A stretch of DNA of 38,720 nucleotides from Acidimicrobiales bacterium (lineage in GTDB: Bacteria > Actinomycetota > Acidimicrobiia > Acidimicrobiales > SHLQ01). This document shows positions 6,780 to 16,047 of the stretch, in pieces (within the stretch, counting starts at the first letter, position 1; each line of letters starts with the position of its first letter). The stretch spans positions 1-38,720 of the forward strand of contig JAHDEJ010000041.1 of NCBI GenBank assembly GCA_020628865.1, written 5' to 3'. The translations under genes were made by a program, and so were the position numbers. The notes beneath the pieces are model-generated. The model was given only the letters and a program-made list of their open reading frames with translations, made no database searches and was not told the DNA's origin.

Positions 6780-8290
6780 CCGCCTGCTCCGACGAGGAGC
6801 GACACATCAGCGACCGTGTCGACGAGCTTCGGGTAAACGCCGAAGGCCATCGTGGCCAGCGCGGTCAGGCCGAGGGCTCCGACCAACGATGCCGGGATGC
6901 GAATCGGCGTGACGTCACCGTCGGGTGCCTCGTCCGCCCACATCGTGCGCAGGACGCTCAGGTAGTAGTAGAGCGCGATGACCGAGTTGACAGCGGCGAT
7001 GACGGCGAGGCTGTAGCCCATCGTCGTATCGGCGTTCACGAGTGCACGGAACACGACGAACTTGGCCCACCATCCGCCGAACGGCGGGATGCCGGCGAGC
7101 GCCATGAGGAACACGGTCATGACGACGGTCAGGCCGGGGGCGTATTGGAAGAGACCCGCATAGCTCGAGATCTCGGCCGACTTGGTCTTGCGGGCGATCC
7201 CGAGGATCACCGCGAAGACACCGAGGTTCATGGCGGCGTAAATGACGAGGTAGGTGACGACGGCACGCAGGGCTTCGTCGGCCACGTCGCCGCTGACTCC
7301 GGCGACGGCGAGCGGCGCCATGATGTAACCGGCCGAGGCGATACCGGAGTACGCCATCATGCGGACCATGTTGGTCTGGCGAAGCGCAACCAGGTTGCCG
7401 ACGGTCATCGACGCTGCGGCGAGCACCCACATCAGCGGCTCGTACACGTCGCCGCGGCCCCAGAAGCCGACGAAGACGAGTTGGACGAGAGCGACAAAGC
7501 CGGCGGCCTTGGAAGCCACTGCCAGGAACGCCGTGACCGGGGTCGGCGCACCTTCGTAGGTGTCCGGTGCCCAGGTGTGGAACGGGACGGCCGAGACCTT
7601 GAAGGCAAAGCCGGCGATCACGAACACGATGGCGAGGCTGACGACCGAGGTCGACTCTCCGGTGTTCAACACCTCGCCCATGTCGGCGAGGATCGTGGTG
7701 CCGGTGACGCCGTAGAGCAACGACATGCCGTAGAGCATGACCGCCGACGCGAACACGCCCATCAGGTAGTACTTCAGACCGGCCTCGTTCGACTTGAGGT
7801 CACGCTTGCGCCATGTGGCCATGAGGTAGGCGGGAATCGAGAGCAGCTCGAGCGCCACGAAGATCGTGATGAGATCACGGGCCGACGCCATGACGATCAT
7901 GCCGAGCACCGACGAGATCAGCATCCCGTAGTACTCGTTCTCCCAATAGTCGCCCTCGGAGATGTAGTTCGTAGACAACAGCACCACGACGTAGCCGGAC
8001 AGCAGGAACATCGCCTTCATGACGAGGGCGAAGTTGTCCACCACGTAGGCGTCGTTGAACATGTAGCGGTCGTTGCCGTCGATGGCGAGGGTGACGACCG
8101 GAACGAGGGCGGCGAGCAGGCCGATACCGGCGAGCGCCGAGGTGAACTTGCGGCCGCGCTCCAGGTAGACGGCATCGATCAGGGTGAGCAGCGCGCCGAA
8201 GCCGAGCAGGATGAGCTCGGGGGCAACGGCGTGCCAGTCGATCGGTGGCCGCTCGAACGGCACCACCTGGGCAAGTACGGCAGCAGACAT
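6776..8290 (-). CDS. nuoN: NADH-quinone oxidoreductase subunit N (cluster 1)
   Basis: A 504-residue antiporter-like, multi-span membrane subunit of complex I that forms one of the proton channels of the membrane arm. Channel residues are recognisable: Glu in FVALELLSIPAYLMATW, the central Lys in GFAFKVSAVPFHTWAPDTYEG, and the broken-helix segment around LALAGIPPFGGWWAKF. The start at 8290 has GAGGG upstream, inside the end of nuoM1. Its stop is overlapped by the proposed CTG start of the methyltransferase gene. It is the last structural subunit gene of the cluster. About 14 hydrophobic segments are expected for this family and the sequence is hydrophobic throughout. Confidence 0.96.
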   Translation of the reverse strand: MSAAVLAQVVPFERPPIDWHAVAPELILLGFGALLTLIDAVYLERGRKFTSALAGIGLLAALVPVVTLAIDGNDRYMFNDAYVVDNFALVMKAMFLLSGYVVVLLSTNYISEGDYWENEYYGMLISSVLGMIVMASARDLITIFVALELLSIPAYLMATWRKRDLKSNEAGLKYYLMGVFASAVMLYGMSLLYGVTGTTILADMGEVLNTGESTSVVSLAIVFVIAGFAFKVSAVPFHTWAPDTYEGAPTPVTAFLAVASKAAGFVALVQLVFVGFWGRGDVYEPLMWVLAAASMTVGNLVALRQTNMVRMMAYSGIASAGYIMAPLAVAGVSGDVADEALRAVVTYLVIYAAMNLGVFAVILGIARKTKSAEISSYAGLFQYAPGLTVVMTVFLMALAGIPPFGGWWAKFVVFRALVNADTTMGYSLAVIAAVNSVIALYYYLSVLRTMWADEAPDGDVTPIRIPASLVGALGLTALATMAFGVYPKLVDTVADVSLLVGAGG

Positions 8291-8292
8291 GA

Positions 8293-9936
8293 TCAGCCCT
8301 CGTCCCCGGCGATGGCGACGTTCAGCTGGGCGAGAGCTTCATCGATGCCCTCGCGTTCACAGAGGCCGATGTCGAAGCTTCCCTTGACGGACGAATCGAG
8401 GTCGCCGGCGGAGAGGCAGTCGCTCAGGTTGGCGTCGACGGCATCGTCGGTCACGTTGAAGATGAGGCCCGGCACGAGGCCGAACACGAGGATCAGCACG
8501 AGCAGCGGGCTCCAGGCCAGCCATTCCTCGCGGTTCGTGTCGGTGATGTGCGGGTCGTTCGCAAACTCTTCGGACGGCTCGCCCATGGCGGTGCGCTGCA
8601 GCAGCCAGAGGAGGTAGCCGGCGGCGAGGACTGTGCCGAGCGCCGCGATGACCATGTAGACCCGGAACAGGCCGACGGGCAGACCGTTTGCCGGGTTGTA
8701 CGCAGCGAGGATGGCCGGAAACTCACCCCAGAAACCGGCGAGGCCGGGCAGACCGAGCGACGCCATGGAGATGAAGCCGAGGATCCAGCCCATGCGCGGC
8801 GCCTGCACCAGCAGGCCGCCGAGACGCTTGATCTCGAGCGTGTGGTAGCGCTCCTTCACCGAGCCGGCGACGAAGAAGAGCATGCCGGTGATGAGACCGT
8901 GAGCGACCATGCCGAAGACGGCGGCGTTGATGCCCCAGTCGGTCAGCGTCGCGATGCCGAGCATGACGTAGCCCATGTGCGCCACCGACGAGAAGGCGAT
9001 GAGACGCTTCATGTCGGTCTGGGCGAGACAGCCGAGCGCACCGTAGATGATGCCGATGACCGCGAGCAGGCCGATCCACGGAGCCCACGCAACGGCGGCC
9101 TCGGGGAGGATCGGGATGGCGATGCGGACGAAGCCGTAGGTGCCGAGCTTCAGGAGCACGGCAGCCAGGATGACCGAACCCTGCGTGGGCGCCTGGGTGT
9201 GGGCGTCAGGCAGCCAGGTGTGGAACGGGAACATCGGCACCTTGACGCCGAAGCCGAGGAGCATGCCACCGAAGACCCACAGCTGGGCGTTGCGACTCAC
9301 ACCGTTCTCGACGACGGCGTCGGCGAGGCCCGTGATGGAGAAGGTCTCGCCGCCGGCCAGGAAGAACAGGGCGAGGAAGCTGACGAGCATCAGCGCCGAA
9401 CCGAACAGCGTGTAGAGGAAGAACTTCAGCGAGGCGTAGCGACGATCCTCGCCACCCCAAACGGCGATCATGAAGAACATCGGTAGGAGCACGACTTCGA
9501 AGAACACGAAGAAGAGCACGAGGTCCCGAGCCACGAAGGTGCCGATCATGCCGGCGTGCAGCACGAGGATCAGCATCAGGAATGCCTTGGGGTTGTGCGG
9601 CTCCGGGAAGTGGTTCCACGAGTAGATGATCACCAGCGGCGTGATGAGCATCGTCAGCAGCAGCAGCGGCAGCGACATGCCGTCGATGCCGATGGAGTAC
9701 TGGGTGCGGATGATGTCGATCCAGTCGTGGCTCACGGCCCACTGCATTTCGTCGGCCCGATCGAAATCGAAGTCGAAGAGGAGCAGAACGCCGATCGCAG
9801 CGACCACGAGTGACGTGGCCAGAGCGATCACCTTGTGGGTGGCCTCATCGCTCTTGGGAAACGCCATCATGACGGCGACGCCGACGAGTGGCAGGAAGAT
9901 TGCGAGGGTCAGTCCCCACTCTTGCAAGAATTCCAT
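8293..9936 (-). CDS. nuoM: NADH-quinone oxidoreductase subunit M (cluster 1)
   Basis: A 547-residue antiporter-like membrane subunit of complex I. Diagnostic segments are FFVFFEVVLLPMFFMIAVWGG with the channel Glu, GVKVPMFPFHTWLPDAHT with the channel Lys, and SLGLPGLAGFWGEF. The C-terminus carries an unusual polar extension of about 50 residues containing two Cys and many Asp/Glu (from about residue 497) after the last membrane helix; its role is unknown. The gene lies 15 nt after nuoL1 and 2 nt before nuoN1. It is one of two nuoM copies in the window; the other (cluster 2) has a His/Asp-rich tail instead. Confidence 0.96.
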   Translation of the reverse strand: MEFLQEWGLTLAIFLPLVGVAVMMAFPKSDEATHKVIALATSLVVAAIGVLLLFDFDFDRADEMQWAVSHDWIDIIRTQYSIGIDGMSLPLLLLTMLITPLVIIYSWNHFPEPHNPKAFLMLILVLHAGMIGTFVARDLVLFFVFFEVVLLPMFFMIAVWGGEDRRYASLKFFLYTLFGSALMLVSFLALFFLAGGETFSITGLADAVVENGVSRNAQLWVFGGMLLGFGVKVPMFPFHTWLPDAHTQAPTQGSVILAAVLLKLGTYGFVRIAIPILPEAAVAWAPWIGLLAVIGIIYGALGCLAQTDMKRLIAFSSVAHMGYVMLGIATLTDWGINAAVFGMVAHGLITGMLFFVAGSVKERYHTLEIKRLGGLLVQAPRMGWILGFISMASLGLPGLAGFWGEFPAILAAYNPANGLPVGLFRVYMVIAALGTVLAAGYLLWLLQRTAMGEPSEEFANDPHITDTNREEWLAWSPLLVLILVFGLVPGLIFNVTDDAVDANLSDCLSAGDLDSSVKGSFDIGLCEREGIDEALAQLNVAIAGDEG

Positions 9937-9951
9937 GGTGTTACCTGTTTC

Positions 9952-12264
9952 CTAAACGAGAACGATGAAGATGCCAGCGAGAATCGTGGCACCCGCGAAC
10001 AGGATCGCCGCATACTGCTGGACCTTGCCGGTCTGCACTTTGCGAAGTCCCTGGCCGCTGTTGGTGGACAGTTGGCCGGAGCCGTTGACGGCTCCGTCGA
10101 TGACGGCTTGGTCGATGTTCTTGTAGACGAACTGCCCGGCGCGTACCGAGCTGCGTCCTGCGGTGTTGACGACTTCGTCGAGCACGTTCTGGTTGAACCA
10201 GTAGGCGGCCTTGGCGATCGGGCCCTTGACGGCGGCGACGATGACACCCTGGTAGAGCCAGTCGAGGTAGTACTTGTTGACGAGCACCTGGTGACCCGTG
10301 CGGGCAAGGCCGTTGGTGGTCGTGAGGCCGTTGGGGAGGCCGGTCAGCTTCTCGCCCGTCTCCTTCGCGAGGCCGTCGACCTTCACGAAGTAGTAGAAGT
10401 AGGCGAGCGCCGGGCCGACGAGACCGACGACGCTTGCCACGATGGCGAGACCCCAGCTCGGCACCGAGTGGCTGATGGCCGGGAAGTACGCGGCAGCGGG
10501 CTCCACGAAGTGGCCGAATCGTTCCTGCCACGCCGATGGCTCCTTGGCGCTTCCGGTGAGGAATCCGGGCGGAAAGTTCAGGAAGCCGGCACCGATTGCG
10601 AACACGCTCAGGATGATGAGCGGAATCGTGATGCGGGGACCGGACTCGTGCGGCGTGCCGTGGCCACGGAACTCACCGAAGAAGGTGAGGTAGATGGCAC
10701 GGGTCATGTACGCACCGGTGAGGGCAGCACCGACGAGGCCCATGACGAGCATCAGGTGATAGCTGCCGTTCGCAGCCTCCGCGCCAACGCCGAAGCCGCC
10801 GGTGCCGACGAGGATTTCGTCCTTCGACCAGAAGCCCGACGTCGGGAAGATGCCCATCAGTGCGATCGAGCAGATGATGAAGGTCTTGTACGTGGTGGGC
10901 ATGAATTCCTTCATGCCGCCCATGTCCTTCTTCATGTCGAAGCTGTGCACCGAGTGCGCCACCGAACCGGAGCCGAGGAACAAGCCGGCCTTGAAGAAGG
11001 CGTGGGTGAAGAGGTGGAAGATGGCCGCGGTCCAGGCGCCGACGCCGAGGGCCATCACCATGTAGCCAAGCTGCGACACCGTCGAGTAGGCGAGCACCTT
11101 CTTGATGTCGTTCTGCACGAATGCGAGCAGTCCGGCGAAGACGACGGTCACCGCGCCGATGATGGCGAGACCGTTGATGCTGCTGCCGCTGATGGCGTAG
11201 CCCTGCCAGAACACCGGGTACAGACGGGCGATCATGAACACGCCGGCGACAACCATCGTTGCGGCGTGGATGAGCGCAGACACGGGCGTCGGGCCGGCCA
11301 TGGCGTCCGGCAGCCAGGTGTGCAGGATGAACTGACCGGACTTGGACATGACGGCAGCGGTGAGCGAGATCGCTGCCCAGGTCACGGCGGTCTGGCTGAT
11401 CTCGCCGGCGACGACCTTCTCGTTGATCGTCGTGATGTCGAACGTTCCACCGGCGGAGAAGAACAGGATGATCATGCCGACGAGGAGGCCGATGTCGCCC
11501 ACACGGTTGGTGAGGAACGCCTTGAGGGCGGCGTCGGAGTTCGGCTTCTCTTCCCACCAATGGCCGATGAGCGCGAAGGAACACACGCCCACCAGCTCCC
11601 ATGCAGCGATCAGCTGGAGCGTGCTGCTGGACAGCACGAAGAACAGCATCGACGCACTGAAGAGCGACAGGAACGCGAAGTAATGCGTGTAGCGCCGGTC
11701 CCCGGACACGTAGTCCGTGCTGTAGATGTGCACGAGCAACGAGATCATCGTGACGACGAACAGCATGATGACGGACGGACCGTCGAGCAGCGTGCCCACG
11801 AGGAACGACACACCGCCGTTGACGAGCCACTCGCGCTGCTTCAGCACGGCGACGGCCGGGTGCGATTCCTCGCCACCCTCTTCAGCCAGTGCCGTGAGCG
11901 TGACGTCTTCGGCCACGCCGTCGACGTTCAGGATTGCGGACGCATGATCGTCCTCGTCACCGTGGTCCTCCCCGTGGGAGTCCTCGACGACGCCATGGAG
12001 CTTGCTTTCGGCGACACCGTCGAAGTTGTCGCGATGATCGAGCCAGGCGACGTTCGTGAGGATCGCAAGAATGAACGCTGCACCGATGGCGGCGATGCCG
12101 AGCTCGGCACCGCCCTTGGGCATGCGCTTGCCGAAGAACAGGATGCCGAGGAACGACAGTGCCGGCAGGAGCGGAATGATCCACACGTTCTCGAGGAACC
12201 AGTTGGCCTCAGACGTGAACGAGACCTCCGGGACGGCCTCGACGGCGAGAGTGAGCAGAGACAT
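9952..12264 (-). CDS. nuoL: NADH-quinone oxidoreductase subunit L (cluster 1)
   Basis: A 770-residue distal proton-pumping subunit of complex I, the antiporter-like subunit with the long lateral helix. The channel Glu lies in AAWELVGVCSF (about 223) and the central Lys in MSKSGQFILHTWLPDAMAGP (about 308). KDEILVGTGGFG lies further on, and a long C-terminal region ends in the terminal hydrophobic helix. Between the first two hydrophobic segments and the third there is an extra polar insertion at about 76-140. It includes an Asp/Glu/His-rich run, EDSHGEDHGDEDDH (about 94-107), that I would not expect in ordinary NuoL. The gene follows nuoK1 by 4 nt. Confidence 0.96.
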   Translation of the reverse strand: MSLLTLAVEAVPEVSFTSEANWFLENVWIIPLLPALSFLGILFFGKRMPKGGAELGIAAIGAAFILAILTNVAWLDHRDNFDGVAESKLHGVVEDSHGEDHGDEDDHASAILNVDGVAEDVTLTALAEEGGEESHPAVAVLKQREWLVNGGVSFLVGTLLDGPSVIMLFVVTMISLLVHIYSTDYVSGDRRYTHYFAFLSLFSASMLFFVLSSSTLQLIAAWELVGVCSFALIGHWWEEKPNSDAALKAFLTNRVGDIGLLVGMIILFFSAGGTFDITTINEKVVAGEISQTAVTWAAISLTAAVMSKSGQFILHTWLPDAMAGPTPVSALIHAATMVVAGVFMIARLYPVFWQGYAISGSSINGLAIIGAVTVVFAGLLAFVQNDIKKVLAYSTVSQLGYMVMALGVGAWTAAIFHLFTHAFFKAGLFLGSGSVAHSVHSFDMKKDMGGMKEFMPTTYKTFIICSIALMGIFPTSGFWSKDEILVGTGGFGVGAEAANGSYHLMLVMGLVGAALTGAYMTRAIYLTFFGEFRGHGTPHESGPRITIPLIILSVFAIGAGFLNFPPGFLTGSAKEPSAWQERFGHFVEPAAAYFPAISHSVPSWGLAIVASVVGLVGPALAYFYYFVKVDGLAKETGEKLTGLPNGLTTTNGLARTGHQVLVNKYYLDWLYQGVIVAAVKGPIAKAAYWFNQNVLDEVVNTAGRSSVRAGQFVYKNIDQAVIDGAVNGSGQLSTNSGQGLRKVQTGKVQQYAAILFAGATILAGIFIVLV

Positions 12265-12268
12265 GCAA

Positions 12269-12568
12269 TCAGCCCTTCAGCATGTCGACTTCGGTGAAGT
12301 CGATGCTCTTGCGGTTGCGGTACATCAGCAGGACCATCGCCAGACCCACACCGACCTCGGCGGCGGCCACGGCGATGACGAAGACAGCGAAGACGTCGCC
12401 CATCACGTTGTCCTGGAACGCACCGAAGGCGACCAGGTTGATGTTGACGGCGTTGAGAATGAGCTCGACCGACATGAGGACGAGCACACCGTTGCGGCGG
12501 GTGAGCACGCCGTACACGCCGATGCAGAACAGGGCTGCGGCGAGCAGGAGGAACTGGTTGAGCATCAT
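12269..12568 (-). CDS. nuoK: NADH-quinone oxidoreductase subunit K (cluster 1)
   Basis: A 99-residue, three-span membrane subunit of complex I. The two conserved membrane Glu are present in LMSVELILNAVN (about 35) and AVAAAEVGVGLA (about 71); these form part of the proton path between the quinone site and the antiporter-like subunits. Two adjacent ATG codons (12568 and 12565) are possible starts; GGAG lies upstream across the end of nuoJ1. Length is exactly that of the family. Confidence 0.96.
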   Translation of the reverse strand: MMLNQFLLLAAALFCIGVYGVLTRRNGVLVLMSVELILNAVNINLVAFGAFQDNVMGDVFAVFVIAVAAAEVGVGLAMVLLMYRNRKSIDFTEVDMLKG

Positions 12569-12576
12569 GGTTCGCT

Positions 12577-13299
12577 CTACTCCTTCCGGGCCACGACAAC
12601 GGCGCCGATCAATGCTGCGAGCAGCAGGACCGACACGGCTTCGAACGCCACGATGTACTGCGAGAAGATCGAGTCGGCGATCTCCTTGTTGTTGCCGAAG
12701 AGTTCGGCGCCCGGCACACGGCGGGCGACCTCGATCGGCAGTCCTTCGACCTCGGCTTCGCTCAGTTCCACCATCGTGGAGTCGGGCAGACCGTCGAAGC
12801 GGTCGAATGCGTCACGCACCGGCGTGGGCAGGTCGCCCAGCGCAACCTCGGTCACGACGTAGCGGACCTGCTCCGGTTCACCGAAGACGAGCTCTTCGTT
12901 GCGGAACCCGTCGACGAGGGCGTAGCCCATGACGACCATGAGCAGCAGGCCGACGATGGCACCCATCGTGCGCCGTTCGGACTCGACCGAATCGTCGTCG
13001 CCCATCTGGGCTCGGGTGAGCATGATGCCGAAGAGGAACAGCACGATGATGGCGCCGATGTACACCATGATCTGCGTGGCACCGACGAAGTCGGAGCCGA
13101 GCAGGATGAACAGCGCAGACACGCCGGCGAGCACGATCACCAGGTAGAGGGCGGCGTGCATCACGTTGCCGGTGGTCACCATCTTGATGGCCGAGAACAA
13201 CATGAGGCCGGCGATGATCGCGAATGCGATGTTCTCCGGGATGTCGAACTCGGAGCTGGTGAGCGGGTTGGCCGCCTGGGCCACAAGCGCGGCGATCAT
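12577..13299 (-). CDS. nuoJ: NADH-quinone oxidoreductase subunit J (cluster 1)
   Basis: A 240-residue membrane subunit of complex I with about five membrane segments. The signature region reads [20 protein letters not shown], the pi-bulge helix of NuoJ. The start is the ATG at 13299, which overlaps the nuoI1 stop (ATGA); the open frame upstream of it is a shadow of nuoI1. The protein is longer than common NuoJ (about 165-210) because of an extended polar loop at roughly 135-210 before the last membrane helix. Confidence 0.94.
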   Translation of the reverse strand: MIAALVAQAANPLTSSEFDIPENIAFAIIAGLMLFSAIKMVTTGNVMHAALYLVIVLAGVSALFILLGSDFVGATQIMVYIGAIIVLFLFGIMLTRAQMGDDDSVESERRTMGAIVGLLLMVVMGYALVDGFRNEELVFGEPEQVRYVVTEVALGDLPTPVRDAFDRFDGLPDSTMVELSEAEVEGLPIEVARRVPGAELFGNNKEIADSIFSQYIVAFEAVSVLLLAALIGAVVVARKE

Positions 13300-13829
13300 C
13301 GAGGCACCTTCCGGACCTTCGCCTCGGAGCCGCTCTCGTAGGACTCGAAGTCCGGCACGGTTTCCATCCACTCGGCCAGACGGCTCTTGTCGTGGAGGAG
13401 GTCGGCGATGCGCGGCTCGGAGAACTCGTACTCGGGGCTCCAGAACAGGGCATCGAACGGGCAGACCTCGACGCAGATGCCGCAGTACATGCAGAGCGCA
13501 AAGTCGATGTCGAAGCGGTCCAGCTTGTTCTTCTGGCGCGGCTTGCCACCGGCGCGGCGCGGCGGCGCCTTTTCCTTGTGGCCCTCGATGTAGATGCACC
13601 AATCCGGGCACTCACGGGCACACAGCATGCAGGCCGTGCAGTTGTCTTCCTGCAGCGCAATGACGCCACGGGCACGCGGTGCCGGCGCTTCCTTCTCGTG
13701 CGGGTACTGAATGGTGACCGCGCCCTTGGACGGGCTCGGCGGCTTCAGCGGACCATCGGGGAAGATCGTTTCGATCGCCGACTTGGCCGTGACGCCAAGG
13801 CCCTTGATCATTCCGGGGACGAGACCCAT
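13296..13829 (-). CDS. nuoI: NADH-quinone oxidoreductase subunit I, two [4Fe-4S] (cluster 1)
   Basis: A 177-residue peripheral-arm subunit of complex I carrying two tetranuclear clusters: [12 protein letters not shown] (64-74) and [12 protein letters not shown] (113-124). The ATG at 13829 shares one base with the nuoH1 stop. Between the two cluster motifs lies a strongly basic loop (about 84-105) with nine Lys/Arg and only two acidic residues. The cluster 2 NuoI has an ordinary loop there. Because this operon lacks nuoE, nuoF and nuoG and faces a gene for an acidic ferredoxin, the loop is a candidate docking surface for an electron donor; this is inference. Confidence 0.95.
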   Translation of the reverse strand: MGLVPGMIKGLGVTAKSAIETIFPDGPLKPPSPSKGAVTIQYPHEKEAPAPRARGVIALQEDNCTACMLCARECPDWCIYIEGHKEKAPPRRAGGKPRQKNKLDRFDIDFALCMYCGICVEVCPFDALFWSPEYEFSEPRIADLLHDKSRLAEWMETVPDFESYESGSEAKVRKVPR

Positions 13830-14863
13830 CAGAACACCACCTTCAGGATGCCGGTCGCCACGATGTTGACGAGCGACAGCGGGATGAGCACCTTCCACGC
13901 CAGCTTCTGCAGCTGATCCTCACGGAAGCGGGGGTAGGTGAAACGGAACCAGAAGATGAGGAAGGTCACGAGCATGACCTTGCCGAACAGGACCGCCGGT
14001 CCGAGGATGTTGAAGAGGTTGGAGTCCGGGTCGAGGCCCGGCACCCACCAGCCGCCGAGGAACAGCACCGAGGCGATCATGGAGAACACGCCGGCGGTGG
14101 CGAACTCGCCGATGAAGAACAGCAGGAAGCGGATGCCCGAGTACTCGGTCATGTAGCCCGACACGAGCTCGGATTCGGCGACCGGCATGTCGAACGGCGG
14201 CTGCGTGAGCTCGGCCTGCATGGCGATGAGGAAGATCGCGAAGCCGATGAACTGGGTGATGATGAACGGGTTGCCGATGCCCGAGATGCCGAAGATCTCG
14301 CCTTCGGCCTGGGCGTAGACGATCTCCTGCATGTTGAGCGTGCCGGCCTGGATGACCACGCCCATGACGGCGAGCACCAGGGGCAGCTCGTAGGCGATGA
14401 GCTGGCCGGCCGCACGAAGACCGCCGAGCAGCGAGTACTTCGATGCTGAGGCCCAGCCGGCCATCAGGATGCCGATGACCGAAACGGACGACACGGCGAG
14501 GGCGAAGAAGATGCCCGTGTCCAGGTTGACGAACCAGGCGTCGGGGCCGAACGGCACGACGAGGATCAACAGGAACGTACTCATCAGCACCACGAACGGC
14601 GCCGCCGCGAAGACCAGCTTGTCGGCCTTGCGCGGGAAGATGTCTTCCTTCTGGAATGCCTTGCCGACCTCGGCCAGTAGCTGGAGCGAACCGGCGGGAC
14701 CGGCCTCCATCGGACCGAGGCGGCTCTGCACGAAGCTCATCAGCTTGAACAGGTAGATGTACACCAGCGCACCAGCGGGAAGCAGCACGGCGGCGAGGCC
14801 ACCGAGCACCCGGAAGGTGGTCTGACCCCAATAGGGGATTTCGACGGACAGGATGGAGATCAC
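13829..14863 (-). CDS. nuoH: NADH-quinone oxidoreductase subunit H (cluster 1)
   Basis: A 344-residue, eight-span membrane subunit that joins the quinone cavity to the proton channels. Family segments are present: [52 protein letters not shown] and [20 protein letters not shown] with its cluster of Glu. I use the GTG at 14863 as start: it overlaps the nuoD1 stop as GTGA, like the other junctions of this operon, and the protein then begins [16 protein letters not shown]. The frame further upstream is a shadow of nuoD1. Confidence 0.95.
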   Translation of the reverse strand: MISILSVEIPYWGQTTFRVLGGLAAVLLPAGALVYIYLFKLMSFVQSRLGPMEAGPAGSLQLLAEVGKAFQKEDIFPRKADKLVFAAAPFVVLMSTFLLILVVPFGPDAWFVNLDTGIFFALAVSSVSVIGILMAGWASASKYSLLGGLRAAGQLIAYELPLVLAVMGVVIQAGTLNMQEIVYAQAEGEIFGISGIGNPFIITQFIGFAIFLIAMQAELTQPPFDMPVAESELVSGYMTEYSGIRFLLFFIGEFATAGVFSMIASVLFLGGWWVPGLDPDSNLFNILGPAVLFGKVMLVTFLIFWFRFTYPRFREDQLQKLAWKVLIPLSLVNIVATGILKVVF

Positions 14864-16047
14864 CGGTCGATATCCCCCAGGATGAAGTACAGCGATCCGA
14901 GGATCGTGATGATGTCGGGCACGTAGACGCCCTTGAGCAGCCACGGCGTGATCGACACGTTGTTGAACGACGCGGAACGGATCTTCACCCGGTACGGGTT
15001 CAGATCGCCCTTCGAGACGACGTAGTAGCCCATGACGCCGAGCGGGTTCTCCGTCTCGACGTACGCCTCGCCGGCGGGCACCTTGATGATGCGCGGCACC
15101 TTGGCCATGATCGGGCCGGACGGGATCTGGTCGAGCAGCTGATCGACGATCTTCGTGCCCTCACGGACTTCCTGGAGACGCACCCACATGCGGCTGTAGC
15201 TGTCGCCGTCCGGGTGGGTCCACACCTTCCAGTCGACCTGGTCGTAGACGAGGCCGGGGCTCATGTTGTCCCGACGGACGTCCCAGTCGACGCCGGAGCC
15301 ACGGATGTTCACGCCGGAGAGGCCGTAGGCGAGGCCGACGTCCTTCGGGATGATGCCGATGCCACGGGTACGAGCCTGGAAGATCTCGTTGCCATACATG
15401 AGCTCTTCGATCTGATCGCAGAAGTCACGCACCTTTTCCATGGCGTTCTTCGTGTTCTGGATCCAACCGGCGGGCAGGTCGTCCTTCAGGCCGCCGATGC
15501 GGTCGAAGTTCGGGTGGAAGCGGCCACCGGTGACGGCCTCGATCTGGTTGAGGACGTACTCGCGGTCGCGGAAGGCGAAGAAGATCGGTGTCACCGCGCC
15601 CACCTGGACGCCCATGTCGCCGATTCCCAGGATCACGTTGGCGATGCGGGACATCTCGTGGAGGATCGTGCGGATGTACTGGGCACGAGGCGGCGCCTCG
15701 ACCTCCATCAGCTTCTCTGCGGCGAGGATGAACGGCGTCTCGTTGGCGAAGCTGCCGACCCAGTCGATGCGGTTCACCAGCGTGGTGACCTGCGGGTAGG
15801 TACGAACCTCGGCGAGCTTCTCGTAGCCGCGGTGCATGTAGCCCATGACCGGTTCGGCGGCGACAACCTGCTCACCGTCGAGCTTGGCGATGATGCGCAG
15901 CGTGCCGTGCGTGGCCGGGTGCTGCGGACCGAGGTTGAGGGTCATGCCCTCGGTCTCGATCTCGACGTTCACCCGGGCATCGGCTGCCTGTTGGCTGATG
16001 TAGCGGAGCTGTTCCTGCTCGGAAAGATCTGGAATCTGGGTGGTCAT
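14860..16047 (-). CDS. nuoD: NADH-quinone oxidoreductase subunit D (cluster 1)
   Basis: A 395-residue quinone-site subunit of complex I (49-kDa homologue). The quinone-binding region is intact: LGPQHPATHGTLR (His at about 43 and 47) and the Tyr of RTYPQ (about 84). The segment GYMHRGYEKL contains Arg73. It aligns with the Arg that NDUFAF7 symmetrically dimethylates in mitochondrial NDUFS2 (HRGTEK). The second NuoD in this window has Thr there. The start ATG at 16047 overlaps the nuoC1 stop (ATGA). The protein lacks the N-terminal extension of cluster 2 NuoD. Confidence 0.96.
   Translation of the reverse strand: MTTQIPDLSEQEQLRYISQQAADARVNVEIETEGMTLNLGPQHPATHGTLRIIAKLDGEQVVAAEPVMGYMHRGYEKLAEVRTYPQVTTLVNRIDWVGSFANETPFILAAEKLMEVEAPPRAQYIRTILHEMSRIANVILGIGDMGVQVGAVTPIFFAFRDREYVLNQIEAVTGGRFHPNFDRIGGLKDDLPAGWIQNTKNAMEKVRDFCDQIEELMYGNEIFQARTRGIGIIPKDVGLAYGLSGVNIRGSGVDWDVRRDNMSPGLVYDQVDWKVWTHPDGDSYSRMWVRLQEVREGTKIVDQLLDQIPSGPIMAKVPRIIKVPAGEAYVETENPLGVMGYYVVSKGDLNPYRVKIRSASFNNVSITPWLLKGVYVPDIITILGSLYFILGDIDR

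Noticed and set aside
9835-12297. 820-codon plus-strand ORF opposite nuoL1
   Set aside because: It lies antisense to a clear NuoL gene and its translation is Arg/His/Asp/Glu-rich low complexity, the usual result of reading the opposite strand of high-GC genes.
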